Of a stretch of DNA of 64,000 nt, positions 28,087 to 37,426 are shown piece by piece. The position numbers and the translations under genes were made by a program. The stretch comes from Thalassospira indica (lineage in GTDB: Bacteria; Pseudomonadota; Alphaproteobacteria; Rhodospirillales; Thalassospiraceae), in the NCBI RefSeq assembly GCF_003403095.1, contig NZ_CP031555.1, positions 2,274,001-2,338,000 on the forward strand. Reading direction: 5' to 3'. Position 1 is the stretch's first letter; each line of letters opens with the position of its first letter. The notes beneath the pieces were generated by a model that did no database searches, was not told the origin of the DNA, and saw nothing but the letters and a program-made list of their open reading frames with translations.

Positions 28087-28812
28087 ATGATCTTTGTCTT
28101 TAGCGATTTTGGTGTAAACGGCCCCTATAGCGGCACCATGCGGTCGGTCGTGATGCGTCATGCGCCGGATGTGCCGATCTGCGATCTGATGTGTGATGCG
28201 CCGGACCGGAACCCGAAAGCCGCAAGTTACCTACTGGCGGCCTTGACCCGCGAATTTCAGGCGGGTGATGTGGTGTTGAGTGTTGTTGATCCGGGCGTGG
28301 GTAGTGCGCGTCAGGGGCTTGTCGTTACGGCCGATGGCGTTTCATATGTCGGGCCGGATAATGGTTTGTTTGAAATGATTATACGGCGTGCCAAAAAGGT
28401 ATCGATCAAGGTCATTGACTGGATGACCGATGATGCATCGGCAAGCTTCCATGGGCGGGATATATTTGCCCCGGTTGCGGCATGGGTCGCAACCGATCAG
28501 GCTTTTGCATTACATCCGATCGCACTTGATGCGCGGTTTGGCGCGGCACAGGATTGGCCCGATGAATTGGCCGAAGTGATCTATGTCGATCCCTATGGCA
28601 ACCTGATGACGGGACTTTCTGCGCGTTCACTTGATGAAAAGATCACGATCAATGCGCATATCGTTTCCGGAGCGCGGACTTTCTCCGACGTGCCGGAAGG
28701 ATCGGCTTTCCATTACCGCAATTCGATTGGGCTGTGCGAGATCGCGGTCAATTGCGGACGCGCCGACAAAATGATGGGCGCTGTGATCGGAAGCACTGTT
28801 GGCGTGAATTGA
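28087..28812 (+). CDS. DUF62 / SAM hydroxide adenosyltransferase family protein
   Basis: The 241-residue protein belongs to the family of fluorinase-like enzymes. The N-terminus (FSDFGVNGPYSGTMRSV), SVVDPGVGS, YVGPDNGLF and FHGRDIFAPVAAW are conserved. Most members split S-adenosylmethionine with water into adenosine and methionine. The characteristic triad Asp/Arg/His appears to be represented. The physiological role is unclear. The ATG at 28087 begins the conserved region directly. Confidence 0.88.
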   Translation: MIFVFSDFGVNGPYSGTMRSVVMRHAPDVPICDLMCDAPDRNPKAASYLLAALTREFQAGDVVLSVVDPGVGSARQGLVVTADGVSYVGPDNGLFEMIIRRAKKVSIKVIDWMTDDASASFHGRDIFAPVAAWVATDQAFALHPIALDARFGAAQDWPDELAEVIYVDPYGNLMTGLSARSLDEKITINAHIVSGARTFSDVPEGSAFHYRNSIGLCEIAVNCGRADKMMGAVIGSTVGVN

Positions 28813-28922
28813 ATATGTTACGTGCAATCGATGATTGGTTCGTAGGTATGTGATGTGATCGTTTGAAGGTGTGATAACTGGTGTTTGCGATAAGCAATCA
28901 ATCCTTGAGCAGGGCTTGGTGA

Positions 28923-29747
28923 ATGGCGATTGAGGTTAAATTCTGGGGCGTTCGTGGAAGCATTGCATGCCCATCACCTGACCATGTTGTTTATGGTGGC
29001 AATACCAGTTGCATTGAAATGCGTGTCGGCGACGAGGTCCTGATCTTTGATGCCGGGACCGGGATCCGCAACCTTGGAAAGGATCTGATCCGGCGCAATG
29101 TCACCCATGCCCATATCTTCCTGACCCATACACACTGGGATCATATCAACGGATTTCCGTTCTTTGTACCGGCCTATAACCCAAATGCTTCCTTCCGGGT
29201 CATGGCGGGGCATCTGACCCATCAGGGCGGGGTGGAGCGCGTGTTTTCGGCGCAAATGGCGGACCCGACATTTCCCGTGCCGCTGTCTGCCATGCAATCG
29301 AAGCTGACATTTGAGGATTTCAGTGTCGGGGATGAATTGCATCCCGCCGACGGTATCGTGATCAAGACGGCACCCTTGCGTCACCCCAACGGGGCGACGG
29401 CGTTTCGTGTAGAGTATGATGGCAATGCGGTGTGTTATGTGACCGATACCGAACATGATCCGGAGACCCCGGATCCGATCATTCTTGATTTCATCGAAGA
29501 TGCTGATCTGGTGATTTACGATTGCACCTACACCGACGAAGAATTCCCGCAAAAAGTCGGATGGGGGCATTCTACCTGGCAGGAAGGTATTCGCCTGTGT
29601 CGGGCCGCCAATGCCAAACAACTGGCACTGTTCCATCACGATCCAGAACATGATGATGCGGCAATGACCGTTATCGAGCAAAAGGCACGCGCCACTTGGT
29701 CTGGCGCCTTTGCTGCCCGTGATGAAATGGTATTACACATCGAATAG
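28923..29747 (+). CDS. Metallo-beta-lactamase fold hydrolase
   Basis: The 274-residue protein starts with WGVRGSIACPSPDHVVYGGNTSC, the N-terminus of a common PhnP/RNase Z-like group. The metal motif is THTHWDHINGFPFF, with later ligands in TDTEHD and LFHHDPEHDD. It is a cytoplasmic two-metal hydrolase of unknown substrate. It converges on motB with a gap of 31 bases. Confidence 0.85.
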   Translation: MAIEVKFWGVRGSIACPSPDHVVYGGNTSCIEMRVGDEVLIFDAGTGIRNLGKDLIRRNVTHAHIFLTHTHWDHINGFPFFVPAYNPNASFRVMAGHLTHQGGVERVFSAQMADPTFPVPLSAMQSKLTFEDFSVGDELHPADGIVIKTAPLRHPNGATAFRVEYDGNAVCYVTDTEHDPETPDPIILDFIEDADLVIYDCTYTDEEFPQKVGWGHSTWQEGIRLCRAANAKQLALFHHDPEHDDAAMTVIEQKARATWSGAFAARDEMVLHIE

Positions 29748-29778
29748 CTGTGCCAGTTCCCGGACCTGAACTTCGGTA

Positions 29779-30471
29779 TCAGAACACGCGTGAATATTTC
29801 GGGAAGACACGGATTTCAATCCGGCGGTTGGCTTCGCGGTTTTCCGGGATCGGTTCGCCGAAATCATTGCGGTTTGGCAATTTCGGTTTGGTATCGCCGT
29901 AAGAAATGGCGCGCATGCGTTTGCTGTCGGGATCAACGCCAAGGGCGGCAAAGAAGCGGACAACTGCGATGGCACGACCCGCCGCCAGATCCCAGTTTGT
30001 CGGGAACCGCGGTGAGTTGATCGGGCTGTCGTCGGTATGACCGGAAACTTCGACCTGAAAACCGAGATAGCGCGGTTCTTTCAGAAGATCACCGACATCC
30101 TTGAGGAACAGTACAGCATCATTGGTCAGGTTGGCTGACCCCGGTTGGAAGAACGACGCGCTGCCCATTTCCATCAAGATGCCTTCGTCATCGGTCGATA
30201 CATTGACCGCACTGTCCAGCGCCATGTTGAAAACCACATCGCGCAGATCTGTTTCAAGCACCTGTGTCGGGCGCACGACTTCGCGTTTGCCGATCTGTTC
30301 GGCAATGCCGGCCTGGACCTTTTCAAACATCGGAATTTCGACCTTGGAAAAGCTGACCAGCATAACGAAAAACGCCATCAAAAGGGTGATGGCATCGGCA
30401 TAGGTCGCAAGCCAATCCTCATTGACCGGTTCTTCTTCCTTGTATTGCAGGCGTCTCTTGCCGCGGGCCAT
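29779..30471 (-). CDS. motB: Flagellar motor protein MotB (stator)
   Basis: The 230-residue protein has one transmembrane helix with the ion-binding aspartate Asp26 in WLATYADAITLLMAFF and a C-terminal OmpA-type peptidoglycan-binding domain (VSGHTDDSPI, and NRRIEIRVFP). With MotA it forms the ion channel that drives the flagellum. It lies 11 bases after motA and has AAGGGG upstream of its start. The ion (proton or sodium) cannot be read with certainty. Confidence 0.93.
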   Translation of the reverse strand: MARGKRRLQYKEEEPVNEDWLATYADAITLLMAFFVMLVSFSKVEIPMFEKVQAGIAEQIGKREVVRPTQVLETDLRDVVFNMALDSAVNVSTDDEGILMEMGSASFFQPGSANLTNDAVLFLKDVGDLLKEPRYLGFQVEVSGHTDDSPINSPRFPTNWDLAAGRAIAVVRFFAALGVDPDSKRMRAISYGDTKPKLPNRNDFGEPIPENREANRRIEIRVFPKYSRVF

Positions 30472-30482
30472 GATCGATCCCC

Positions 30483-31307
30483 TTACTTCGACGACTTGTC
30501 GATATTGAAATGAATGGCCGGATCAAGGAAGGAATTCATCCTGTCCTGTATGGCGCGCGGGCCTTTGCGATCAGCCAGCATGATCAGGCCTTCAGCGATC
30601 AGGTAGTTGCGAAACCGCATGATTTCCTCGCGCTGCTGGATTTTGCTGGCCGCTGGCAGGAAAAAGAACCGGGCGGCAACAATGCCATACAATGTCGTAA
30701 TCAGCGCAATCGCAAGACCGGCCCCCAACGAGGTCGGGTCATCGGCCATTTTATCAAGCATGATGACAAGGCCAACCAGTGTCCCGATCATCCCAAAGGC
30801 CGGGGCGGCGGCCGCCATGCTCTTAAGGATAGCAACAGGCACCAGGTTGCGGCTAAAGGCGTTATCGATGGCATTGTGAAGCATCTCGGCGGTTTCCTCG
30901 CCATCATAGCCGGTAATGACGACTTCCATTGCCCAGCCCAAAAACGGTTCGTCCTTGCCGACCCGTTCGGCTTCCTGTTCAAGCGCGTTGATACCCTTTT
31001 TCTGCAACAGATAGCCCCATTTGACCACACGGCCGACTTCGCCAGTCAGTTGGGCACGGCCCATTTGCGGGGCGCGGAAAATCTTGAAAATCAGTCTGAG
31101 TGCCAGCAGTACATAGCGCGCCTCATAGGCAATAAATGTCGCGGCCAGCGTGCCGCCAACCACCATCAGTGCACTCGAAAGGCTTAAGAATACCAGATAG
31201 TTATCGGTCGAAATAAAGATCGACCCGATAAACAGGCCAAGGCCGACCATAATGCCTAAAATCGTCGTAAACGACATTGTCCCCACAATCCCCCGGGTCG
31301 TCGACAT
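30483..31307 (-). CDS. motA: Flagellar motor protein MotA (stator)
   Basis: The protein has about 274 residues and four hydrophobic segments. The loop with GWAMEVVITGYDGEETAEML and the segment MAAAAPAFGMIGTLVGLVIML followed by LALITTLYG-type helices match the MotA/PomA family. The ATG at 31307 is chosen because AAAGAG lies just upstream; a GTG at 31331 is in frame. Gene order motA-motB is standard, and no other flagellar genes lie within the window. Confidence 0.92.
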   Translation of the reverse strand: MSTTRGIVGTMSFTTILGIMVGLGLFIGSIFISTDNYLVFLSLSSALMVVGGTLAATFIAYEARYVLLALRLIFKIFRAPQMGRAQLTGEVGRVVKWGYLLQKKGINALEQEAERVGKDEPFLGWAMEVVITGYDGEETAEMLHNAIDNAFSRNLVPVAILKSMAAAAPAFGMIGTLVGLVIMLDKMADDPTSLGAGLAIALITTLYGIVAARFFFLPAASKIQQREEIMRFRNYLIAEGLIMLADRKGPRAIQDRMNSFLDPAIHFNIDKSSK

Positions 31308-31500
31308 GGCGCTCTTTTGTGTCAAAGACACCAGACATTAAAAAAGAATATTATTATTTTACGTAAGAATAGGCCCGCATTTCGTTGTTTTGAAGTTAAT
31401 TTTATTCAATTCAAAGTCGATAATGTCGGCCGGGGGCAGATGCAGGGGGCGTGATCAGTGCAACTTCTGGCATAAGTTCGGTTCATCCGATGGTTGCCAA

Positions 31501-31539
31501 AAACAAAACCGGCGGCAAAACAACTGTCTTGCCGCCGGT
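31501..31539 (-). terminator. Terminator after the chemoreceptor gene
   Basis: A perfect 11-base-pair stem (ACCGGCGGCAA/TTGCCGCCGGT) is followed on the minus strand by TTTTGTTT. It lies 33 bases after the stop of the chemoreceptor gene and upstream of motA. Confidence 0.85.
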
Positions 31540-31571
31540 CAATGGTGAACGATTTCTGCGCGAGCTCGAGC

Positions 31572-33284
31572 TTAGCTGCTGCGGATGTCGGCAAGGAACT
31601 GATCGACCTGCGCACGCAGATCGTTGGACAGCGTCCCAAGTTCCTCGGCAACATCAAGAACCAGATGGGCAGCCTGATCGGTATCGGCGACGGTGTTGCT
31701 GACCCGTTCGATATTGCTGCTGACTTCCTGGGTGCCGATGGCAGCCTGTTCGACATTTTGCGCGATCTCGTCGGTGGCATCGGATTGTTCGCCAACTGCG
31801 GCCGAGATGGTGTTGACCATTTCAGTAATGCGGCTGATCACATCCGAGATATCCCCGATCGAGCTTACCGTTTTGCCAGTTTCTTCCTGAATGGCTGTGA
31901 TCTGTTCGGCAATTTCGTTGGTTGCGCGGGCCGTCTGGTTGGCAAGGTTTTTGACCTCTGCCGCGACCACGGCAAAACCTTTGCCAGCTTCGCCTGCGCG
32001 GGCTGCCTCGATGGTGGCATTGAGCGCCAGAAGGTTGGTCTGACCTGCAATGTCACTTATCAGCTCAACAATTTCACCAATGCGGTTGGCGACTTCCGAG
32101 AGGCCCTGAACGGTTTCGGACGACTGGGCGGCTTCGCGCGATGCCTCGGCGGCAATCTGGGTTGATTGCTGTGCCTGTTCACCGATCTGGGAAATGGATT
32201 CAGACAGATGGTCGGCGGCATCGGCCACAGTACGGACATTCACCGTGGCCTGTTCGGATGCGGCGGCAACCGTGGTTGCGCTTTTGCTGGCCCGGTCGGC
32301 TGAATCGACAAGACCGCGTGCCGTTGTCTGCATGCGTTCGGCCGAGGCCGAGACCGCACCGACGATTTGCGCAATCACGCCTTCGAAACTGCCGATATGG
32401 CGTTCAAGGCTTTGCATGCGTTCTTCGCGGCGTCTGGATTCTTCTTTCTGTTCGGCTTCCATCTGTTTTTTGGCAATCGCATTGGTGCGGAAAACATCAA
32501 CCGATTTCGCCATTTCGCCGATTTCATCCTGGCGCGACAGGGCGTTGATTTCAAAGTTGGTGTTGCCATCAGCCAGCGCGTTCATATCGTTGCCCAGATC
32601 AGAAAGCGGGCCGGTAACAATGCGCGACAGCAGCACCCGCATACCGATGATGGTGGCAATTGCGATCGCCAGACCACCCAGAACAATACCGATCAGAATA
32701 CGGTTGGTTTTTTCCTGTTCGGGTGCGACGGAAAGGCTCGAGGACAGAACGGCGATGACGTCACCAGTGTCGGCCTCCATCGCGCCATGGCAGCTAAAGC
32801 AGACTTCGCGATCCGCACCCTTGGTTTCACCCAGCACAATCGGCATCGACAGGCGATAGGTGCCATTATCGGTATAACGGCCAATCATCTTGCCGGTTTC
32901 GATGGCCTCGATATCAATCTCGTCGCGCGGGGTTTTAAGCGGCTTCTCGCCGAATTCTTCCATATAAGCCATGGTGGTCGGTCCCCATGCAGACCAGAGT
33001 TCGCCGGGATAGTCGCCGTTGCGGCTGTCAAACCAGTTGTTGAAAACCTGAATGCCGATGTCATCAACATCATCGGGGCGGGCGGCCATCACGTTGACAA
33101 TCAGCGCATGCAGCGACGTCAGCTCGTTTTCACTTAGCTGATGAAGCTTTTCATCCATGGCTTTTTCCTCGACCACAGTCATCATCAAAAGCGCAATAAT
33201 CACAGTGGTAGAGACGCCAAATGCGGACGCCCACATAAAGCGTTTGCGAATGCTCATGGCGTTGAAGGCAGACAGGATGCGCAT
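31572..33284 (-). CDS. Methyl-accepting chemotaxis protein with haem c motif in the sensor domain
   Basis: The 570-residue receptor has transmembrane segments at about residues 17-36 and 197-218, which enclose a periplasmic domain. In that domain, residues 162-166 read CFSCH, a CXXCH haem c attachment motif, in the setting of the DUF3365/Tll0287-like haem-sensor type. A HAMP domain follows (about 215-270). The signalling domain includes the conserved hairpin tip [28 protein letters not shown] and flanking methylation helices. The ATG at 33284 has GGGGAG upstream. It lies just upstream of motAB, transcribed in the same direction but separated by a terminator. The ligand could be a gas or redox state. 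Confidence 0.9.
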   Translation of the reverse strand: MRILSAFNAMSIRKRFMWASAFGVSTTVIIALLMMTVVEEKAMDEKLHQLSENELTSLHALIVNVMAARPDDVDDIGIQVFNNWFDSRNGDYPGELWSAWGPTTMAYMEEFGEKPLKTPRDEIDIEAIETGKMIGRYTDNGTYRLSMPIVLGETKGADREVCFSCHGAMEADTGDVIAVLSSSLSVAPEQEKTNRILIGIVLGGLAIAIATIIGMRVLLSRIVTGPLSDLGNDMNALADGNTNFEINALSRQDEIGEMAKSVDVFRTNAIAKKQMEAEQKEESRRREERMQSLERHIGSFEGVIAQIVGAVSASAERMQTTARGLVDSADRASKSATTVAAASEQATVNVRTVADAADHLSESISQIGEQAQQSTQIAAEASREAAQSSETVQGLSEVANRIGEIVELISDIAGQTNLLALNATIEAARAGEAGKGFAVVAAEVKNLANQTARATNEIAEQITAIQEETGKTVSSIGDISDVISRITEMVNTISAAVGEQSDATDEIAQNVEQAAIGTQEVSSNIERVSNTVADTDQAAHLVLDVAEELGTLSNDLRAQVDQFLADIRSS

Positions 33285-33531
33285 GGTAACTCCCCGATGG
33301 CATAGGCTTCAATAAACCCGACGGAACAGGATGTTTTTTGTTCTGTTTCGCGGGCTTGTGAACCATGCATGATCGCGGGAAAAGTGCTTTGACATGCCTC
33401 AAGCGGGGCGAATTGAATTGGTATAGTTCGTATCGCCAAACGGGCTGTTTTCAACGTTGCGGGGCTTGCAAGCCCAACGACAAACAGGCATAAGCTGCCC
33501 AACAAACACATTCGATACACAGGACAATCTG

Positions 33532-33798
33532 ATGACGCTTTCCTATAGCGACACCCGCAAGAAGCTTGATCAGATCACCGCAGAAATGCTGGGACTGATC
33601 CGCAAATACGGTCTGGATGCGGCAAGCCCGTTTGACGTGATCGAAGTCGCGCGCGCCAAGATCACTGACCAGAACGACTATATCCGTTTTCTGGAGCTGT
33701 CGCTTGAGGGCCGGATATACGGTGAATACGGCGATGCCCTGCAAAAGCAGATCGACGAAGAGGCCAGGCAGACCGAAGCGGCCAAAAAACTGAACTAG
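33532..33798 (+). CDS. Small helical protein, unknown
   Basis: The 88-residue product is mostly predicted helix, with charged residues and a repeated-looking Lys/Gln-rich end (QKQIDEEARQTEAAKKLN). No domain is recognised and there is no signal peptide, so it is probably cytoplasmic. The ATG at 33532 has AGGA upstream; an earlier in-frame start is less likely. It is followed by a strong terminator, which supports real transcription. It diverges from the chemoreceptor gene. Confidence 0.65.
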   Translation: MTLSYSDTRKKLDQITAEMLGLIRKYGLDAASPFDVIEVARAKITDQNDYIRFLELSLEGRIYGEYGDALQKQIDEEARQTEAAKKLN

Positions 33799-34127
33799 GT
33801 CGCGAGGCTAGCGTTTTAGGCGCGTCGTTTGCGCATTGATCGAATTTATTTTCGGCCTGTCTTCTGTTTTGAAGACGGGCCGTTTTTATATGGCTGGTAA
33901 GCCGCAAACTGGCACAAATCTTCTAACCTCAGGAAAGGCTGATTTTGGGACATCGGAAGAATTGGGCAAACTGTCACAAATTCTTCCTGATCTTGTCACC
34001 GTGCTGCAGTTGAGCGGCCATGAAGTTAGGACTATATGGCTTCTGTAAACGCCGCATCACAAAAATGGATGCGACAAAATTCGATGGGCAAAACCGTCGA
34101 AAACCAACGAGCAACAGGATGACTGAC
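33799..34127. other. Intergenic region between two small unknown genes
   Basis: This 329-base stretch holds the terminator at 33853-33887 and then about 240 bases without a supportable gene. The last part is the likely promoter region of the next small gene. Confidence 0.5.
33853..33887 (+). terminator. Terminator after the small helical gene
   Basis: A 12-base-pair stem (CGGCCTGTCTTC/GAAGACGGGCCG, one wobble pair) is followed by five T residues. Confidence 0.88.
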
Positions 34128-34361
34128 ATGAAAAAGAGTTACGTCCAGACTCTGATGGAAGTCGAAAAAGTATTCGGTCAGATCAATGACCATGATTATC
34201 GCCTTTACCGGGCCGTTTGGGGCAATCGTCAGGCGGCGCAAACCGGCTTGCCACGTGGAACACGCGCAGAAATCAGCAAGAAGCTCGCCAATGACTTTGT
34301 TGCGACGGTACCGTCTGTCACACACATCAACCCGCGCCTGTCCACACCGCACGCGGCTTGA
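34128..34361 (+). CDS. Small protein of unknown function
   Basis: The 77-residue product has a basic N-terminus, an internal segment DYRLYRAVWGNR and no transmembrane helix. The ATG at 34128 is chosen because AGGA lies about nine bases upstream; ATG at 34119 is also in frame. No family is recognised. It precedes apt by about 160 bases. Confidence 0.55.
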   Translation: MKKSYVQTLMEVEKVFGQINDHDYRLYRAVWGNRQAAQTGLPRGTRAEISKKLANDFVATVPSVTHINPRLSTPHAA

Positions 34362-34525
34362 CGCGGTTAAAAGCTTGGCTCTGGCAAGGTGCGGGTGATG
34401 ATGGGATGTACCTTGCCAATTCACTCTGTTTCAGGCATCAAGTGACGCCGTATGTGATCTGGCCGTGATAGTCATGGCTTTTGATCTGCGACGTCGCATT
34501 TCCTGATATCTGGCCGGAGTACCCC

Positions 34526-35053
34526 ATGTCGATCAAGTCGTTGATTCGTACCATTCCCGATTACCCGAAAAAGGGCATCATGTTTCGGGATATCACGACG
34601 CTGTTCGAGGACCCGTATGGTCTTAGCGAAGTGATCGACAGCTTCGCCGCTGAATTCCAGGACAAGAAGATCGACATGATCGCCGGGATCGAAGCGCGTG
34701 GCTTTGTCATCGGCCCGGCGGTTGCCGTGGCCCTTGGCGTCGGCTTTGTCACCATCCGCAAGCAGGGCAAACTCCCGGCCGAAACGGTCGGTGTCGAATA
34801 TGAACTCGAATATGGCACCGACGTCATCGAAATCCATAAGGACGCCGTCAAACCGGGCAGTCGTGTTCTGATCATGGATGATCTGATTGCAACCGGTGGT
34901 ACCGCCCTTGCTGCGATTGATCTGGTCGAAAAGATCGGGGCAGAGGTCGCAGGTTGCGCCTTCATCATTGATCTGCCTGATCTTGGTGGGGCGCAGAAAA
35001 TCCGCGATCGCGGTATCGAAGAATTCCACTTGGTCGAATTCGAAGGCGATTAA
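34526..35053 (+). CDS. apt: Adenine phosphoribosyltransferase
   Basis: Apt converts adenine and PRPP to AMP in purine salvage. The 175-residue protein has the PRPP-binding signature VLIMDDLIATGGTALA in its second half, the loop KKGIMFRDITTL near the N-terminus, and GIEARGFVIGPAVA. The ATG at 34526 has GGAG seven bases upstream. Length matches the family. Confidence 0.96.
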   Translation: MSIKSLIRTIPDYPKKGIMFRDITTLFEDPYGLSEVIDSFAAEFQDKKIDMIAGIEARGFVIGPAVAVALGVGFVTIRKQGKLPAETVGVEYELEYGTDVIEIHKDAVKPGSRVLIMDDLIATGGTALAAIDLVEKIGAEVAGCAFIIDLPDLGGAQKIRDRGIEEFHLVEFEGD

Positions 35054-35070
35054 GACGCTTGGAAACTGAT

Positions 35071-35106
35071 GTGAGTGGCAGGAATTGCGAATTTCCTGCC
35101 GTATCA
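35071..35106. terminator. Hairpin after apt, possible weak terminator
   Basis: GGCAGGAA and TTCCTGCC form an eight-base-pair stem, extended by GTGA/TCAC outside it. There is no T run, so termination is uncertain. Confidence 0.35.
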
Positions 35107-35180
35107 CTATATATTCATGTATAATGCATGAGTTGAATTAGGTCTTAGCCCATATCGGTCTTTCGCCAAGGCAGAGGAAC

Positions 35181-35627
35181 ATGATCGCACCGGTCCAAAA
35201 CGCACAGACAGTTTCACAGGTTGGCCAGTATGGCCGACTTGCGCCTGCTGGTGCGCGCGGTGTGGCGACGGCAGACCGGGACAATCAGGTTGAGGCATCG
35301 TCTCAGAACTACACCTATGACCCCGATGATGACGGTATTCTGTTTAATGCCTATGTCGATGGCAAAAACAAACGTCAATCGGGGCAGGGCAATCCCGGCG
35401 AACAGAAAGAACAGCGCACCGAACAGCGCAATCTATCAGCTGCGCGTCGCGCAAGTGACCGCGAGGGTGCTGTCGATATGCCCAGCGAGATCGATTTTGC
35501 CAGCCTGCTTGATCCGTCGATCCCGTTTGATCTGTCGGCCAATAGCGGTACATCGTTTTATGCGGTGGTCAACGCGGTGGCCCACGGTGTGGGCGTACGC
35601 GGCAAGCATCTGGATGCGACCGTTTAG
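35181..35627 (+). CDS. Hypothetical protein
   Basis: The 148-residue product is hydrophilic, with a disordered-looking middle rich in Gln, Arg, Glu and Asp (about residues 55-95) and a short hydrophobic end (SFYAVVNAVAHGVGV). A GAGGA site precedes the ATG at 35181, which supports translation. I recognise no domain. The gene stands alone between apt and the Panacea-type gene. Confidence 0.6.
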   Translation: MIAPVQNAQTVSQVGQYGRLAPAGARGVATADRDNQVEASSQNYTYDPDDDGILFNAYVDGKNKRQSGQGNPGEQKEQRTEQRNLSAARRASDREGAVDMPSEIDFASLLDPSIPFDLSANSGTSFYAVVNAVAHGVGVRGKHLDATV

Positions 35628-35749
35628 GCAGGCCTGCCCATAGGCACTTCAAACCACGACGTTCCCTGAAAATTTAAAAACCTGATCGGTGATGCTTGTT
35701 GGTATCTGCCATAGGTTTTATGATCCTTGGCAACACGTGATCGTATCCC

Positions 35750-36310
35750 ATGACCATCGGGCACAGCATGAAGAACAAGCCGGTTCTTAATACGGTATTT
35801 GATGCCGCATTCAGGTTCATTGACCTCGCACTCAATGACAACGAATATCTGCAGCCGCAAAAACTGCATCGTTTGTTGTATCTGGCGCAGGCCTATTACG
35901 GCGCAAACTATCACGGCAACATGTTGATGCCCGCCATCTTTGTCGCCGAGGAATTCGGCCCGGTCGAACCCAACCTTTATGCCGTGATGGAAGAATCCCG
36001 GCCTGATGTGCGGCTGAAATCGGTTGATCCGAAAACCATCCATTTTCTTGAAAGCATCTGGGCGCAGTTTGGTCATCACACGGTCGAACATCTCAGTGTT
36101 ACCGTGCGAAATCATCCGCCCTTTACCAAGGCCTACAAGGAAGGGATCGGAACGATCATTCCGTTCGACGAACTGGTTGAATTTTATGCCTCGGTCCGCA
36201 AAACCGCGACCACGCCCGAGGCCAAGGAAGTCGTGCGCCCGCGCGTCATGCGCTCCCACAAAGGCAAACCGGTTGCGACCACCGACTGGTTGCCGCGCAA
36301 GATCAAGTAA
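35750..36310 (+). CDS. Panacea/DUF4065 (SocA-like) domain protein
   Basis: The 186-residue protein has the pattern of this family: KLHRLLYLAQAYYG near residue 40, then FVAEEFGPVEPNLYAVM. Known members such as Caulobacter SocA act as antitoxins or proteolytic adaptors for toxin partners. No SocB-like or other clear toxin gene lies beside it, so here it may be an orphan or a different adaptor. The basic C-terminal tail is unusual. The start is ATG at 35750, but an ATG at 35768 is equally open. Confidence 0.7.
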   Translation: MTIGHSMKNKPVLNTVFDAAFRFIDLALNDNEYLQPQKLHRLLYLAQAYYGANYHGNMLMPAIFVAEEFGPVEPNLYAVMEESRPDVRLKSVDPKTIHFLESIWAQFGHHTVEHLSVTVRNHPPFTKAYKEGIGTIIPFDELVEFYASVRKTATTPEAKEVVRPRVMRSHKGKPVATTDWLPRKIK

Positions 36311-36341
36311 TCCGAAAAGCTTGGCTGAACGGGGTTTGGGG

Positions 36342-37391
36342 TTATTGCCCCATTCCGAGGTTCTGGCACGGATCGCCACGCGCGATGTCATTGGTAAACC
36401 ACATGAAATCGATATCGTCGGGCGCACCAAACCGCATGGCGTAATCCTCGATGCTTGACGCGTCCGGGCCGGGATCATCGGCCTCGATCAGGCTGACGAC
36501 TGCGATATCGCGCGCCTCAAGATCCGGTTCATAGCGCTGCAAATGCCAGGGGGTGGCAATGCTGTGGCGGACATGCATGGCACCCGCAATCAGGAAGGCA
36601 CCATCAATGCCGTCAATATTTGCCGCATCGCTCATCGCGCGCGCAAGCGACGCATCGCGGGCAAACTGAACGGCTGAAAAACCACCCAGCATGCTTTTGG
36701 GCAGCATATTGCAATGCCCCTCGGCGATTTCGACATTGAAGCGATCAAGTATTTCTGTCGGCATATCTGGCAAATCAAGCTTGGCAGCCAGATCATCGGG
36801 CAGGGCATCGTTGCCATTGCTGATCATGGGTTTAAGCAGATCATCAGGCAGATTACCCGCCACCATCATCAAGCCGTTGTCGCGTGCAGCCTGCGCAATC
36901 GGCGCATAGTCATGCCATGACGGCCAACCGCGATCTTCCCACGCCATCGCCGGGCCGAGTTCCGAAACCGGAAGCGTCTGCCAGCTGTCTTCAAGCGATG
37001 CCTGTTGATCACGGGTAAACATTTCCCAGACAATTGCACGTTCACGCTCATCCGACTTGCTGAGTGCATTGACCAGCTGTGCCTGATGGTGATGGTGGAT
37101 GGGATTGTCGTGCTTTTCACCAATCAGGATATATTTGCGACCTGATAGCCGTTCCACCAGCGTATCAAACATGATGTATTCGCCAGCCACCACGTCAAAA
37201 ATCAAACCCGGCGCCGGGGGCAGGGCATTGACGTCGGTCAGACTGCCCTGGGGGGTATTGCTATCATGCGCAACCGTCGGGGCGACGGGAAGGATAGTCG
37301 ATGCCAGCGCAACCACAGAGATACCGACACTGCGTTTAACAGCACGTGTCCATGATCTGACTGCGATTTGGATCGGCATCGACTTGGGCAT
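36342..37391 (-). CDS. ChaN-like haem-binding uptake (Tiki superfamily) protein
   Basis: The 349-residue protein has an N-terminal signal peptide (AA region ending VAPTVAH near residue 42). The motif ILIGEKHDNPIHHHHQ and the later AFLIAGAMHVRHS match the ChaN/Tiki superfamily, whose members include a haem-binding lipoprotein and metalloproteases. The mature N-terminus has no lipobox, so it is probably periplasmic and soluble. It lies 35 bases downstream of the next metC gene, in the same direction, so the two may be co-transcribed. Confidence 0.75.
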   Translation of the reverse strand: MPKSMPIQIAVRSWTRAVKRSVGISVVALASTILPVAPTVAHDSNTPQGSLTDVNALPPAPGLIFDVVAGEYIMFDTLVERLSGRKYILIGEKHDNPIHHHHQAQLVNALSKSDERERAIVWEMFTRDQQASLEDSWQTLPVSELGPAMAWEDRGWPSWHDYAPIAQAARDNGLMMVAGNLPDDLLKPMISNGNDALPDDLAAKLDLPDMPTEILDRFNVEIAEGHCNMLPKSMLGGFSAVQFARDASLARAMSDAANIDGIDGAFLIAGAMHVRHSIATPWHLQRYEPDLEARDIAVVSLIEADDPGPDASSIEDYAMRFGAPDDIDFMWFTNDIARGDPCQNLGMGQ

Positions 37392-37426
37392 CGATCAGTT
37401 GATTCCTGATTGAAGACGGATGTGTC

